NCBI GenBank assembly: GCA_963921195.1
Contig: OY992540.1
Location: 59,094,844 to 59,158,843 of the forward strand
Reading direction: 5' to 3'
DNA length: 64,000 bases
DNA from: Pegoplata infirma
Lineage: Eukaryota; Arthropoda; Insecta; Diptera; Anthomyiidae
The notes under the pieces were generated by a model, which saw nothing but the letters and a program-made list of their open reading frames with translations, was not told where the DNA came from and did no database searches. Each line of letters opens with the position of its first letter. The first letter of the stretch is position 1. The position numbers were made by a program, and so were the translations under genes. Positions 1 to 11,952 of the stretch are shown one piece after another.

Positions 1-52
1 AATTTTTGAGTAAATTTTTAATTGCGTCAATTAAAAAATTACTCAAATTTTT
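1..52. repeat. perfect AT-rich hairpin at the window edge
   Basis: Bases 1-24 are the reverse complement of about 28-51, with a cgt loop. Probably the terminus or centre of a fold-back element extending left of the window. Confidence 0.5.
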
Positions 53-1080
53 TTTAAAAATTTAAACTAGTGATTACTCAAATTGTTTTTCTCGAAATTT
101 TTTTCTGTGTAACATACATAGTTCAAATCTTTATTATTTCCAGAAAAACCTTTAACTTGTTTAACAAAATTGGGGGTTTTCTCTTCAACACTGAGAAGCT
201 TCTGAAACTCTTGGCACTCAAAAAAGTTTTTGGTTTGAAATCTAACGAAAACGCCAGCTTTAACTTTTGATTCGAAAAGCTTGGTGAACAGATGTCGTAT
301 ATGCTCTTTCAGTACCTTAGGTTAATTCACCAGTAGACCAGTAGAAAGAAATCTTTGTTGTAAAGAATGTCACTCATAATAATCTAGCATAAAATATGCG
401 GTCATTGTAAATGTGTCATCAATTTAATTTTAAAGCTCTTTTTAAATGTATTGTTTTTTTTTTATCAAATAAGTGCAATATTCTGATCCATATTTTTTTT
501 TGTTGAAATTTTTACTTAATTTGATAACAGTTTTTTTTTAAAGTTTTTTAAAAATTCCTAACTAGAATGGCGTAGAAACCACTGTCCTTTATGATCTAAC
601 AATAAGACTTAATCTTTCATCTATTTTCCCTTCTTTTTGGAATCATTTATGCTGTGTACAAATCTTTTGTTTATTTTACAATAAATATAAAAATTGTTTA
701 AAGTATGTACTTTTATTTTCATTGAAACTACGAATGAGACATCAAATCAAACTCGACTACTTTTATGAACAGAATTGTTCATATAAATAGCACTGCTCAT
801 ATAGCAGTGAAAATTTTTAGTCTAAAAAACTAAGAAATATTTTTAATTTAGTTTTTCTTAAAAGCCTTTTTTATGAACTTATATCGCAAGGTCCAACAAA
901 ATAAAATGAAGTTTGGAAACTAAACAAATATCCAAAAAGTTTTACGGGACTAATATTTGTTTTTCTTGAAAGAATTTTTAATAAACTTGTTACAATCCAA
1001 GATCCAAAAATGTCCAATAAGTAGTTAATATTTAGGAAAATTTTTGATTTTCGGTTATTTAAATTTTTTTGTGAATGTGA
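53..1080. other. AT-rich stretch without recognisable gene
   Basis: No frame beyond 66 codons, no domain recognised, scattered AATAAA. Nothing else seen. Confidence 0.4.
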
Positions 1081-1084
1081 AACT

Positions 1085-1200
1085 CATGGAAGACCAACTA
1101 CTCGTTGTAGTGAAACAGGCCAGTCTTTGGTTGGAATCAAATGACGGCCGCTTTGAATAGTTAGCATGCTATCATGTAGCCCTAGCTATATGTGTCATCT
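1085..1200 (-). repeat. diverged tRNA-derived SINE-like copy
   Basis: Aligns by eye with 8660-8765: the shared ctcgttgt block is followed by a degenerate T-arm (ggttggaatcaaatg) and an A-box region (ctatcatgtagccctagc). Older than the second copy. Confidence 0.35.
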
Positions 1201-2110
1201 TGTTTTTCTCCGAAATTATTTATGGGGTTCTTAATTTTGAAAATAATAATATTGGTATTGCTATTCATATTAGATATTGGCTTTTTCTGGAGTTTTCTGA
1301 AATATTATATTAAATTTTATTAATGTTAGTTTTTTAATCAGGCAATTGAAAATTGATATGCTCGTTTAGTCATAAAGGTTGCGTGCTTTGACTTTTAAAT
1401 AAACTTTCTTTAATAAATAACTATATTTTCGATTACAACTGTTACAGAAAAGTGTATGTGATAATTTACTATTTTTTTTTAATGGAAAACACTCATAAAT
1501 GATGAGTAATATAATGTAATTCCTTTTTTTTATAAATTTGTTTATATAGTCGTTTTTTAATAAAACGATAAAAATGTAATTCTTTCTTAAGTTTATACAA
1601 GAAAGTAAACATTAAAAACTGAAGTCCAATATTTTTTAAAACTAGTATGCGCTACCGGAACTTCCAGAGAAAATAAGGACATTTCTAAAAATTTCCCCCA
1701 CAGAATATTTATTTTATTCTGGGCGTATTAGTCTTTCACAGCTACTGTTCCGAATAATTTAAACAACAAAGTTAAAAAAACTCCGTATGGGCCGGATATC
1801 GTTCGTTTCGGTGAAAAATGTTCTTCAAAACTTTCTAGCCCTTATATCGTAATAGATGGAAAATATTTGAGTAAAAAAGAAGTTATAACAAAACAAAAAA
1901 AAATATGAGTGAAAAAAATTTGTTATGAAAAAATTTTTTCAATAAAAATTTGAGTTAGAGAAATAAAAAAATGTTGGAGTCTTTATCCCAATAAATAGTC
2001 ACATTTGGCCCCACATTTGCTAGTTGTTTACTCCTTTTTATTTTTAAAAATTTTAAATTATTAAATATGTCCTTCTCTTTGATGCCAATTCTGGCAGAGG
2101 ATTCTGCTTG
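1201..2110. other. AT-rich stretch without recognisable gene
   Basis: No convincing frame or motif. The short minus-strand frame ending near 1955 crosses the primer-site scrap described next and is not a gene. Confidence 0.35.
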
Positions 2111-2230
2111 ACCCACGTTGGGCGCCAAAAAACCCTGTAACGATTCTTTATGGTCGGTGTACTGCCTTGGGAACAAAGATACCTAGCAGTTGCGGTTGTG
2201 CTTTTGGGGGGGGGGGGGGGGCGTTTTCAT
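2111..2230 (-). mobile_element. LTR-retrotransposon scrap with primer-binding site
   Basis: On the minus strand 2127-2111 reads TGGCGCCCAACGTGGGT, a classical primer-binding site adjoining an LTR in many insect elements. The sequence just upstream in that sense (2128 to about 2200) should be the LTR end. A run of 16 G (2206-2221) breaks it. Confidence 0.45.
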
Positions 2231-2859
2231 AAGGTCTTTTGAATATCTTATGGTCAACATTCTTATGCCGACAAAATTCAGTCACTTGCTGTCAGCCCCC
2301 AAAACAAAAATGTCCCTACCTACCACGTAGTTATCTGCGTACTCCTTGTCTTGATGATCGTATATATCCGACTCGGTATAATCAGTTTACCAACATTTGA
2401 AGAAGGCATCTTTTTTAAAAAACTTTTCGTATTTCCGAACCGCTCGTCGTAATTGTGAAACTCCAGTTATCTCCATGTATAGAAGCTCATGCCGTACTTT
2501 CCGTCTTAAATATAGCTGCAGGGTTTTGCAAAGTTTTTAGGCCATCAATGGATCTCTTATTCGGCCACAGACGATTATTATGGCGTCGTAGAACACATCA
2601 ATGGAATTTTATGACGTTTCTTGTTGAAGATTGAGAATGAACTCCAGTAATAATTATCTGCACCACCTGCAATCCGGCGAAAAACAACACAGTCTTTGCC
2701 AACACGATACGATGTATACAAATTGAAATCCCCAAATACTCTCGCTATGAAGGTATCCCGAACATACTCTCGTTATGAAGGTATCCCGAACAGCAACAGA
2801 GGGAAATTGAATGCTATAAAATAAATTTGACAGACAGTGATTAGCAATATCTTGGAGAT
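2231..2859. other. probable LINE-derived region, unassigned
   Basis: Higher GC than its surroundings and continuous with the LINE fragment at 2860, including a local duplication of ctctcgctatgaaggtatcccgaac-type sequence near 2740-2790. No protein motif recognised. Confidence 0.25.
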
Positions 2860-3140
2860 CCTCAACCTAAGCGTCAAGTATCGATCTCAAACGTTACTTG
2901 GAAACTTATTGAATATAGAAGACAACTTAAAGGTGCCCTTAACGTTGCCCGAATAAAAGCTTCTAAATCTATCCTACAGGCCCAGTATACCAGTTTAGAT
3001 CGCCTGGTGAAGCAAAGTGTGCGACACAAGTACAATTTGCACAGACGAAACCGAGATCGCCAATTCAATACATTCACTGAAGAATGACAAATCACCAGGC
3101 GTAGACAACATCAATCCAACTAATCAGACCTCTATAGTGT
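2860..3140 (+). mobile_element. LINE fragment, linker and start of reverse transcriptase
   Basis: The plus-strand frame reads WKLIEYRRQLKGALNVARIK...SKSILQAQYTSLDRLV and, after a shift, LKNDKSPGVDNI, the typical lead-in to a LINE RT domain. Frame-shifted and truncated. Confidence 0.5.
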
Positions 3141-3185
3141 CAGAGACTTTTGGACATCGCACTCTCTTTCTGATAAACTAAGTGA

Positions 3186-4085
3186 AGTAGTGGTTTGAGT
3201 TGTTGAGTTGAAGGTGGGTTGTACAAGCCTAAAAGAAAGCTAGGCTAGTCCATGGCGCTCAGACTTTAAATAGTCCATTGTACCGTACCCTGGAAAGGAA
3301 GATTTAGTAAAGGATGAGAGAAAGTTTAAAGAAAGGAAGATTTAGTAAAGGATGATGGAAAGAAAGATTTAGTAAAGGATGAGAGAAAGTTTAAAGAGAG
3401 AGAAAATACTTGCCTAGAATTTCTCAGTTGCTTTTACAAACCTGAGAAAGTCAGACAAGGAAAATCTGTGTACCATGTCCATTGACAGAATATCAGATCC
3501 CATTATCCACAGTCTAGCTCTTGAGAAGGCTGGGCAACAACAGACGTAGTGTTCTGTTGTGTCCTCATCCTCAAGACAAGCTGCACACAGAGGGTCCGAT
3601 AAGACACCCAATCTCGTCATATGACGTGCGCAGGCATTATGTCCTGTAATTAGACCAGTAAGTTTGCGACAGTCTCTTCTACTCAGACTGAGCAAATAGT
3701 TTGTCACTTTCCTGTCCGGTCTTATTATAAAACATTTAGTATTTTTGCATGTCAACTCATTTGACCATCTCTCCATAAAAATTGATTTCATGTGAGAGTT
3801 GATCCAGCTCATCATCCATGTCAAACCTATACCAATCTGAGGCTCCGGATTATGAGGAATCGTATCGGAGCCAACGTTTGCCAAAGCATCGGCAATCTCA
3901 TTTCCCCATATTCCCCTATGACCCGGAACCCACAAGAGACAGACCCTATTCTCACATGAGACCTCATTGAGTATGCGCCTACACTCTTGGACAATTTTAG
4001 ATGTTGTGAAGTAGTGGTAATTAAACTACACAAGAAAGTATTGACAGGTTTCAAAAATTGGCGGGGTATAACTCTTTTAACCATG
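3186..4085 (-). mobile_element. LINE 3' part with RNase H domain (R1/LOA/I-type), copy 1
   Basis: The minus-strand frame 3935-3414 reads WVPGHRGIWGNEIADALANVGS (end of RNase H), then a Cys/His tail (LTGLITGHNACARHM...LCAACLEDEDTTEHYVCCCPAF). An upstream frame overlaps out of register. 3' untranslated sequence runs to about 3186. A second copy lies at 34262-34881. Confidence 0.75.
3293..3411. repeat. short tandem repeat in LINE 3' UTR
   Basis: Three imperfect copies of a ~36-bp unit containing gatttagtaaaggatga; the copy at 34262-34881 lacks the expansion. Confidence 0.6.
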
Positions 4086-4119
4086 ATTACTATAATACCA
4101 TCCCTTTACCACTATAATA

Positions 4120-4830
4120 CCATCCAGGGAGTCTTGGATGAGAGGCATTCCGGGTAGTGGAGCCACCATGAATTTTTACACAGAAGGATCGAGGCTGCAC
4201 GAGCAAGTGGGTATTGGAGTCTATTCGGAAGAGCTTGGATTGAGCCTGGCTCGAAGATTGAGCCTGGCACAGAGACATTCCAAGGAATTGGAAAGCCGAT
4301 GGGCTCACAAGACTGGGAACTACCTTACAGGTTCCAACAGAATTGGAATGTGTTGGTATGCATCTAGAAACTTGCAAGCAAAATCTACTGTTTTGTTTTC
4401 CGACGGAGACTAATCAGAGCTGGACAAATGGATTGATGTGTGAGACAACACGATAGATTTGGCCTTCTCGTAATCAGAGGCGCACAAGTTAGCTGATATC
4501 GCTTCCAAGAAAAGAGATTTCGACAGTAGTTGCTGTAATTACCGGACACTGTCTTATAGGGAAGCACGTAGAGCGGTTAAATGTGCCGGAGTTGTATGCA
4601 TGAAGAGAAGTTTTAAACTATCGAACACTTCATCTGCCATTGCCTTTCAATTTCTGGTCAAAGACTGCACGATCTTTCTAATTTGTCAGATGTCAAAATT
4701 TAATATCTTAGAAGTTTCATAAGCTGAAATTGATGGGGAAACCTATTACAGCCCCGCTTTATCACAACAGACCTCAGAGTCTACGTGTGCTGTCGTTAAA
4801 CGTAAGCAGCCACTTAACCTTAACCTAATA
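4120..4830 (+). mobile_element. LINE 3' part with degenerate RNase H, second family, copy A
   Basis: Plus-strand remnants FYTEGSRLHEQVGIGVYSEE (RNase H start) and a degraded C-terminal region. The 3' end (cagacctcagagtctacg, then taacctta tail) matches minus-strand copies ending at 11370 and 19325. Confidence 0.65.
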
Positions 4831-4839
4831 TCGCATAAG

Positions 4840-5170
4840 AAAAGCAAGACAGTCATTTAGTGCATTACAAAGATTGTGGAAGTCGCCACAAATACATATA
4901 AAAACTAAGATTTGCCATTTCTCTTCAAATGTTCGCTCTAACCTGCTATATGGATATAAGTCCTGGAACTCTACTGCAAGCGACACATAAACCGTTGCTT
5001 GCGAAAAATATTACGATTATTTTGGTCGAACGTAGTTTCCAACATAAACCTCTGGCAAAGAACTGGCGAAACACCAATCCTCATAGGAATTGGAAAGTGG
5101 AAATAGAGCTGGGTTGGCCATATTTTGAGAAGACACCATGATGATATATTAAAGATGGCATTTTTATATT
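4840..5170 (+). mobile_element. LINE C-terminal fragment (GHTLR-type, RTE-like)
   Basis: Frames with WNSTASDT and RNWKVEIELGWPYFEKTP resemble the degraded LLYGSETW...WRWIGHTLRR tail of RTE/R2-like LINEs. Heavily mutated. Confidence 0.35.
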
Positions 5171-5189
5171 TTTTTTTGACTTAACCAAC

Positions 5190-5860
5190 ACTCGGGGGAT
5201 GTCCCCTATAAATGCAGCGCATTGTGTTGATGATTAGGAAATAGGTTATGGGAGCGAGGATAGAGGGAGTAGTGTTTGTGGATATTTGATTTGAATTTTT
5301 CTCAATTGTCGTTGACATTGAAGACCTCTACAGGAAGTATATTCCACATACGGATAGTTCGGCTTATAAATAAATTTTCTCTGTAATGCGTTGTGGGGTA
5401 CACTGGGCAATCGACAACAAATGGATTAGCCCTACTAGACAAGCAAGTATTCCGAACAAAAACCCGGGTTCCGGGGATAAGTTCGCTTATCTCAGCCGAA
5501 CACTTACCATGATAATATCGATAGAACAGTGTTACACAACCCACATTCCGACGATGCTCCAAAGAGTCAATAGAGTTGGAAAGCCTACTGTCATTGATTA
5601 GCTTCGACGCCCTCCTTTGAACACGGTCCAGAAGCTTCAGAATAGACTCTGAAGCCCCTGCCCATATATGGGAGTTGTATTCTATCTTCGGACGGATATA
5701 GGTGGTATAAATATTAAGGAGATCGGTAGGAGTGAAGTAATTCTTGCACCGTTATAAGAAACCAAGCCATTTGAATGCTTCTTTTGACACTTGAAAAACG
5801 GCCCTTTGGAAAAAGTTTTGTGGTATTGCTATGGTCTAAGAGGTTTATGCGAGGTGTCAA
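5190..5860 (-). mobile_element. Jockey/CR1-type LINE, 3' fragment
   Basis: The minus-strand frame 5562-5302 (EHRRNVGCVTLFYRYYHGKCSAEISELIPGTRVFVRNTCLS...TIRMWNILPVEVF) is the C-terminus of Jockey/CR1-type ORF2. Upstream in frame lies IYTTYIRPK...SHIWAGA. 5'-truncated; related copies occur at 11860-16420 and 33600-35470. Confidence 0.7.
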
Positions 5861-5895
5861 TCGGACACCGCCACCCTAACCGAACCTAATGGAAC
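5815..5895 (+). mobile_element. LINE 3' tail ending in CCTAAC-type repeat
   Basis: Resembles the 3' end of the intact short insertion at 24933-25168: tgctatggtctaag...gcgaggtgtcaa...ccgccaccctaacc. A very short 5'-truncated copy. Confidence 0.45.
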
Positions 5896-7059
5896 CTATA
5901 AAACCAGTTTCAAAATCTGTTTTAGAACTAAAGAAGGTTATTTCATTTAAAATTACTGCCAATCATAATTCATTTATTATGAACTGCTTCTGATAATTGT
6001 CAATAAAGTAGTTTTTGAAAATAAACAGCATACACTGGGATATATCTACATTTTTATATATAAAACTACTCAAAGAAATCTAAGTACACACATTTGTATT
6101 TCAAATTAAGTGCGTTTCGTAGATGCAAAAATTACATGTACTTAAATTGCAGTAGGATCAGCAAGAAACATTAAGGGTATTCAAGTTGTAATAAAAAATC
6201 TGGATAAACAATAAATGTTCCAATAGCGAATTTGATAATAATTTTGAATTAACTCATGAATGTCCCTAATAAGAAACCTAAATGAATACTTAATTGAATA
6301 TATGTAGCTGGCAAATGTAAGTACAAGGGTCTTTGAACTTTTGACCTATTACAATAATCAGAATACAATTTCATAATTTTAACTTCAAATCGTTTTTTGC
6401 TGATTTAAAAATATTCTTCAGTTTTTCTTTTAAACGTTCAACACTTTTACATGATCGTATTTGTATTAGAGTTTGTTTTTTGAATTCAATAGTATGAGTA
6501 AATTATTTTTTTTTTATCAAAACAAAACAAAAAGTAAACAAAACAATATCAACAAAAACAACGAATTTGTGCTGAATTCATATAAAAATTTATTAACAGT
6601 CAGTCAGTAAGTCTGTTTGTAAGTAAGTATGCATGTACTTTTCCTACAAACTGAAATTTGCAATTTTAATAAGAGTGTTTAAAAAAAAAAAATGATTTAA
6701 ATTACAGAAATGTTTAAAGACATTGAACCAAATACTTATATTTTAGAGTACGTTACAATAAAAAAAAAGTGTAATCGAAATGATTTAAATTTAAATATAA
6801 TAGTCGGTCAAGATTGCACATATGATACTTTTTTGTGGATGGTGTTTTAAATGCAGCCATTTCTTTTAATAGGAAACAAATTTATAGTGACTCATATAGT
6901 GTTGTAAAAGTATTGAGTACTCAATACCGTCTATTTTTTCGGGTACTCAATACTCAAAAAGACTTACTCGATACTTTCAGGGTTGCATTTTTAAGAAAAA
7001 ATTTAGCTTTAGAAATTTTAAGATTTGATACATTATATATTTTTCCCATAAGGGTCCTA
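5896..7059. other. AT-rich stretch without recognisable gene
   Basis: No frame or motif seen. A tandem gagtactcaatac motif occurs near 6915-6960. Confidence 0.35.
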
Positions 7060-7715
7060 ATTCCCCATCATTTAGGGGGGCAAGCTAAAAATATTTTAAT
7101 TCAGGACGCGCTACTAATAAGGGAAGTCTTCCTGGTGTCACCCTCCGATCTTCATGAAATTTGGATATGTTGTTTAGATCGAAAATTAATTCGACACGTA
7201 TTTTTTTTAGCTGCCCAAACTCATTTTTAGGCGGGGGTTTTTCAGTTTTTTTACGATTTACGTCTATTTAAACAAAATTAATATAATATAAAATTATTAA
7301 TATGTGTGGTATCAGATTAAAGGTATTAAAAATACATATCTCGTGGTTCCAAAGAAGTTAATATTTTTCGACTTATTAACAAAAATGTCCCAAAATTTTG
7401 GTATTTTACTCAATATGACGAAAAGTTGTGCATGTTTGGACACGTTCTTAGCACAATTAGATAGGTCTTTCAAAGACCTTTCATTTGGTATGTAACATGA
7501 CTAGGTTTCTTTGCATATTATAGGAGATAAACGAAAAAAAACTGAAAAATGGCCTTGTCTTCCCCCTCCTTTTAACCCCCTAAATATGAATTTGGGCCGC
7601 TAAAAAAAATACGTGTCTCTTTATTTTTTCTGATCTACAAAATAAAACCAATTCCATAAAGATCCGTGGGTGACACTAGGGAGACTTCCCTTCTAAGTGG
7701 AGACGTCGACAGCTT
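7060..7715. repeat. fold-back element, ~200-bp inverted arms
   Basis: 7110-7260 (aagggaagtcttcctggtgtcacc ... tttagctgcccaaactc) is mirrored by 7560-7700 read in reverse (aagggaagtctccctagtgtcacc ... tttagcggcccaaattc). The 96-codon plus-strand frame starting at 7666 begins inside the right arm and is not supported as a gene. Confidence 0.6.
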
Positions 7716-8639
7716 TCGGAAGAAGCTTTCGTCAGCACTCTTTGGTTTGACACACTCAAATCAGCTATTTAAACGAACTTATAATGAGAAAGAAAATGAA
7801 AATTACTTCATTTCGCATTACACAGATATTTCGTTTTACATTTTAAATGTCTGCAGACGATTTGTGGTCATTGAAAGAAAAAGTTGGGTTAACTATACCA
7901 CATACGTTGTGTTTGGCACTAATCTGATAAAGGCATCAAAAATCTTATTCGACTAAATTCATAACTTTTTAAGATATTAAAAAATAATATGTATGTATAA
8001 TAATATTTTTTTTAAAATAATAAAAAAAAATTTGCTCTATATATTATGGATTAACTATACAAATTTAATTGTTATTAAATTACAAAAGTTTAATTAACCA
8101 TGCTTCCTCATATAAAAACTACCACTAAACTTTTTTTGCGCAATTTTGTTGTTCATAACATCGTATTGTGTATTTGAATTGAAAAAATTTTATTTAATGA
8201 ATCATTTTTGTTTTAAGGGAATCAAATGCTGAACCAAACCTCTATTGTAAATTATAAAACGAAATGTATTTTATTAACAATTAGGGCAACCGGAAATACA
8301 TATATATCGCATATTTACTACAATATTGATGATTTTGCAGAAAATGTGTTTAAAATTTGAAAACCGTTTTCCATTGAAAAAGGGTGGTAAACGAATTTCT
8401 TACACAATATAATGTAAGCTCTAACAAATAATTTTTTCAGTTATGTCACTATTGTAGGGCATTCAAAAAAATACGTATAAATGCCGAACTGGGAGGAATT
8501 TCGCCAAACGAAAAAATACGGGTCAACTTAATTTTAATATTGATTAAAAAAAACAACTATTGTTTAAAAAAAACTATTTATTTTTTATTTATTCATTCTA
8601 TTTATTTACAACTCATTTTCAATAATTTTAACCTAACCG

Positions 8640-8765
8640 AGAACTGGTAACAATGACCGTCGTCTCGTTGTGGCGAAAAAACCAAGGGTGCTGGTGGGAA
8701 TCGAACCCACGACCCCCCCGGTCATAGGCTAGCACGCTACCAACTAGCCTACGGGGGCCCCCATT
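8640..8765 (-). repeat. tRNA-derived SINE-like element or tRNA pseudogene
   Basis: On the minus strand, 8759-8687 has an A-box-like TAGGCTAGTTGG, an exact B box GGTTCGATTCC within a perfect T-arm (GTGGG/CCCAC) and a 3' CAGCACC. The 5' acceptor strand and anticodon stem do not pair, so it is not a functional tRNA. Downstream body sequence shared with 1085-1200 suggests a SINE. Confidence 0.5.
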
Positions 8766-10734
8766 TAATATAGATTATTATATATGATTTTGGCGGTCGT
8801 ACGTATATAAATCTCCATATAAAATACCCCAAAGATTACAAATTTTTGACAATTACGAACTTAACAAAGCCGAGTTTGTACACGACCTATACACAATTTG
8901 ATAGGCCTTCAAAAAACCATTTGAACTGTATAAAATGTTTCTTTTGAGCAAATGCGAAAAATCCTCAAAAAACGAAAAAAAAAAAAAAAATTGAAAAATT
9001 ATTTTGAAAAAAAGAAAAATATTTTTTTTTAAATTTTTTTTATAGGGTGTCATAATTTCTAAAAAAGTCTTGCTTACATAAAGTTTTAAATGTTACTATT
9101 TTAACCCGGCGTTAATTTTTGCTTTTGAAGAAATTTTTCGTATGAAAACAAAATTTTGAATTTTTATCGCATATTTTCGATTTTTTAATGCACGAAAATC
9201 TAAACCCTACATATGCCGCTGTCAAAAAATTTGTATGACTTATGTAAAAATTTATTTGAATAATGCATAGAAAGGAAAAAAGAAGTCATTGCATTTTCTG
9301 GTTGCCCTGATAATAAATGTTCGCTTGGTATTAAATCATAAATTATTAAGAAAATATTTGTGGAAACCGTAACATTGTTATCAATGATATGATAATTTCT
9401 TTGGGTTTTCGAAACTAAATAACAACACATTATAATAACGAGAAAATAAATAGATCAACTTAATGAACAACATATTAAAAAATAAAATTATGAAGACGAT
9501 TACATATGTTGGAAACTAAATATGCTTTAATACATCTCAATCAAAAGCGATAACAAATTAAAGCAAATTATAAACAAGTATGATTTTGCTGTGAGGAATC
9601 ATTAAATTTGATTTTTTTTTCTAAGAAAAAGTAATCTTTTGATTGAACCCCTTTGCTTAATCCCGACCAATGATATAACTCCTTTTTAAGTCAAATTAGT
9701 TTCGGTTTATATATAGGGGGTGCCACGCCTTGCTGTGCAGTCCGGCCCATGTTTGGGGCGTTGGAAAGATTATTTTATCAATCTATGTTACATAAATCTA
9801 TGTTACTCAAAAAAAAAAGAATGGACTAAAAAATGAAAAAATTAAGGCTAGTGCAACTTGGCATATATATTTTTAATATTCCTGATCATATTTTTTTCTG
9901 AAATCAGCAAAATTTCTTAAATGTATCAAACTTGGTGTAATTCTAGCACCCGGGGCGGTTACAGGGGAGAAATTCTAAAACCAATTTCGTAAAGAAATAA
10001 AAAAGGAGGAAAAAAGAAGAAAGGAATAGAAGAAAAAAAGGAAAAGAACAAGGGAAAGATGAAAGGAAAAGAAGAAAGGAAAAGGAGAATGGAAGAGAAG
10101 TAAAACTAATTCTAAAGTGAGAACAAATTTTCAAAATCCAAAAAATTTATGATATTTGTTTGAGAACTTGAAAAATTTCTGATATTTGTTTTAAAACCTG
10201 AAAACTTTTCTTGGGGTAAAAAGTTTCGAATTTTAATTTAAATCATTGTCCAAAATGGACAATGATTCTTTCGAAGAGCTTTACATTTAAATTGGAGATT
10301 GTTTTTTCGGGTATAATATACAGTTAAACTTGGTTGTAACGAATTATCGGTTATAACAAAATATAGCACACAAAATATTTCTTTTAAAACGAATTCGGTT
10401 AATTCGAATTCTCGGTTTAAATGAACTACTTATTATGGTCCAAAGAATAAAGGAATTTTTCTTAAAGATTTTTTTTTTAAACGATCTACTTTTGGATTTT
10501 CAAGAATTTAAAAAAAATTTAGTAAGAACAATTCTTTGATTTTAAAATTATTTTTTTTTTTGCACGAAAAATTCGTTAAATTTAAAAAATTTTATACGAA
10601 AAATATTTTAGAATTGGAGAATGCCTCGAATTCTAAAGAATATTTAGAGAAATACCTAAAAAAATATATATTTTTTAAATTACTTTTGTAAGTATGGAAC
10701 TACATCCAATTTTTATACGCTCCACTTGTTGTTA
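8766..10734. other. AT-rich stretch without recognisable gene
   Basis: No supported frame. Contains a near-homopurine tract at 9991-10105 (mostly A/G, few interruptions) whose complement gives a spurious Phe/Leu/Ser frame. Confidence 0.4.
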
Positions 10735-11275
10735 GTGATAGAGGGTATATAAATTTATTATTCCGTTTGTAGCTCATCGAAATATCGGCCTGGGACCCAC
10801 TAAAGTATATATATTATTGATTAGTGATCGATTTTAAGACATGTCTATGGAAATGGCGATCACGGCCAAAATATTACACGGAGATTACTGGAATTTAACA
10901 CATTTACTTGTTGTTGCCCCGAGAAGTTTGGTATTGCTTTTGAGCGATATCGGTTCAGTGATTCAAAAGTTATAAATGAAAATGTAAAGGCACCTCAAAA
11001 ATGTTGGTACATTCAATATAACCTAAAAATTCAAATGATTTAATTCGGCTGCTGGTTGACATATGTGAACTGAATTGAACACCGAATGGTATTTAAACAA
11101 GTACGAACATATTTTTTGATAAATCGCGGATTTTTTTTAACCCAAAAATTTTTTTTTTCTCAAAGTAATTTTCTTTTTAATAAAGCTTTTTTCAATAAAC
11201 TTTTTTACATTGTGGAGGGTACAAATACATTCGGCAATGCCGAATTTAATTTGTATTTGTTTATGTTAAAAACAG
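10735..11275 (-). mobile_element. DINE-1/Helitron-like non-autonomous repeat, near full length
   Basis: Begins gtgatagagggtatataaa and ends with the small hairpin ttcggcaatgccgaa. It matches 21377-21940 in opposite orientation along its length (for example gagcgatatcggttcag against its complement). Terminal TATACCCTC and a subterminal hairpin resemble DINE-1/mini-me Helitron relics of flies. Confidence 0.55.
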
Positions 11276-11367
11276 CATCGGAATCTAAAACTTTGAAAAA
11301 ATTTCTTTTAACTTTTCTTTTACACATCGTCTTAAACATCAATAAATTTCGGTGGCAATATATAACG

Positions 11368-11510
11368 TAGGCAGAGGTTAGGTTGGAAGGGGCTGCTGAC
11401 GTTTTACGTCAACACACGTAGACTCTGAGGTCCATTGTGATACCACGGGACTGTAATAGGTTTCCTAGTCCCTGACAAATCAGATCCCAGTAGAGCTACG
11501 TCGTCAGGAT
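11368..11510 (-). mobile_element. LINE 3' end, second RNase H family
   Basis: The minus strand ends ...acgtcagcagccccttccaacctaacc and shares cagtcccgtggtatcacaa with the copy ending at 19325. Only the 3' tip is present. Confidence 0.6.
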
Positions 11511-11624
11511 AACGAAAAAAAAAAAATAGTATTGCCAAACTTATATAAAGGGCACTTATTGCACCCATACTCACATTTGTAATTACTTGACAAGGAAGGT
11601 TGGTCGCTGTATGCTCTCCAACCA

Positions 11625-11760
11625 CAGTTTGGGGTATACTCACTTTGTCAATCCGTGTGTAACGCATAGAGATATCGGTCTAGGACCCCATAAAGTATAA
11701 ATATATTTGATCAGTGATCCATTATAAGACATTCTAGCGGTGTCAGTCTGTCCGTCAGTT
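11625..11760 (-). mobile_element. DINE-like repeat fragment
   Basis: Shares ggggtatactcactttgtca, ggaccccataaagtat and a GTCY-like run (gtcagtctgtccgtcag) with other copies in the window. Confidence 0.5.
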
Positions 11761-11952
11761 TTAGAATCATTTTTTTTTTAATTATCAGACCAAAACTCAG
11801 GGGACATCTCCTTCTGGTACAAAACATCAGAAAAAGTTAGTTTTAGAAAAGGGGGAAAAAGGGAGTAGTAGTCTATGAACATTTATTCCACATACTTATA
11901 GTTTGACTGAAGAACCAATCACCAATCGATAACAAACGGATGTGCTTTACTA

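Noticed and set aside
7666..7956. 96-codon plus-strand frame
   Set aside because: Begins inside a fold-back arm whose mirror copy lacks the frame; no motif or promoter.
8687..8759. Functional tRNA gene on the minus strand
   Set aside because: The T-arm and B box are good, but the acceptor stem and anticodon stem cannot pair.
9943..10134. 63-codon Ser/Phe/Leu-rich minus-strand frame
   Set aside because: It is the complement of a homopurine tract; the composition explains both the openness and the hydrophobic product.
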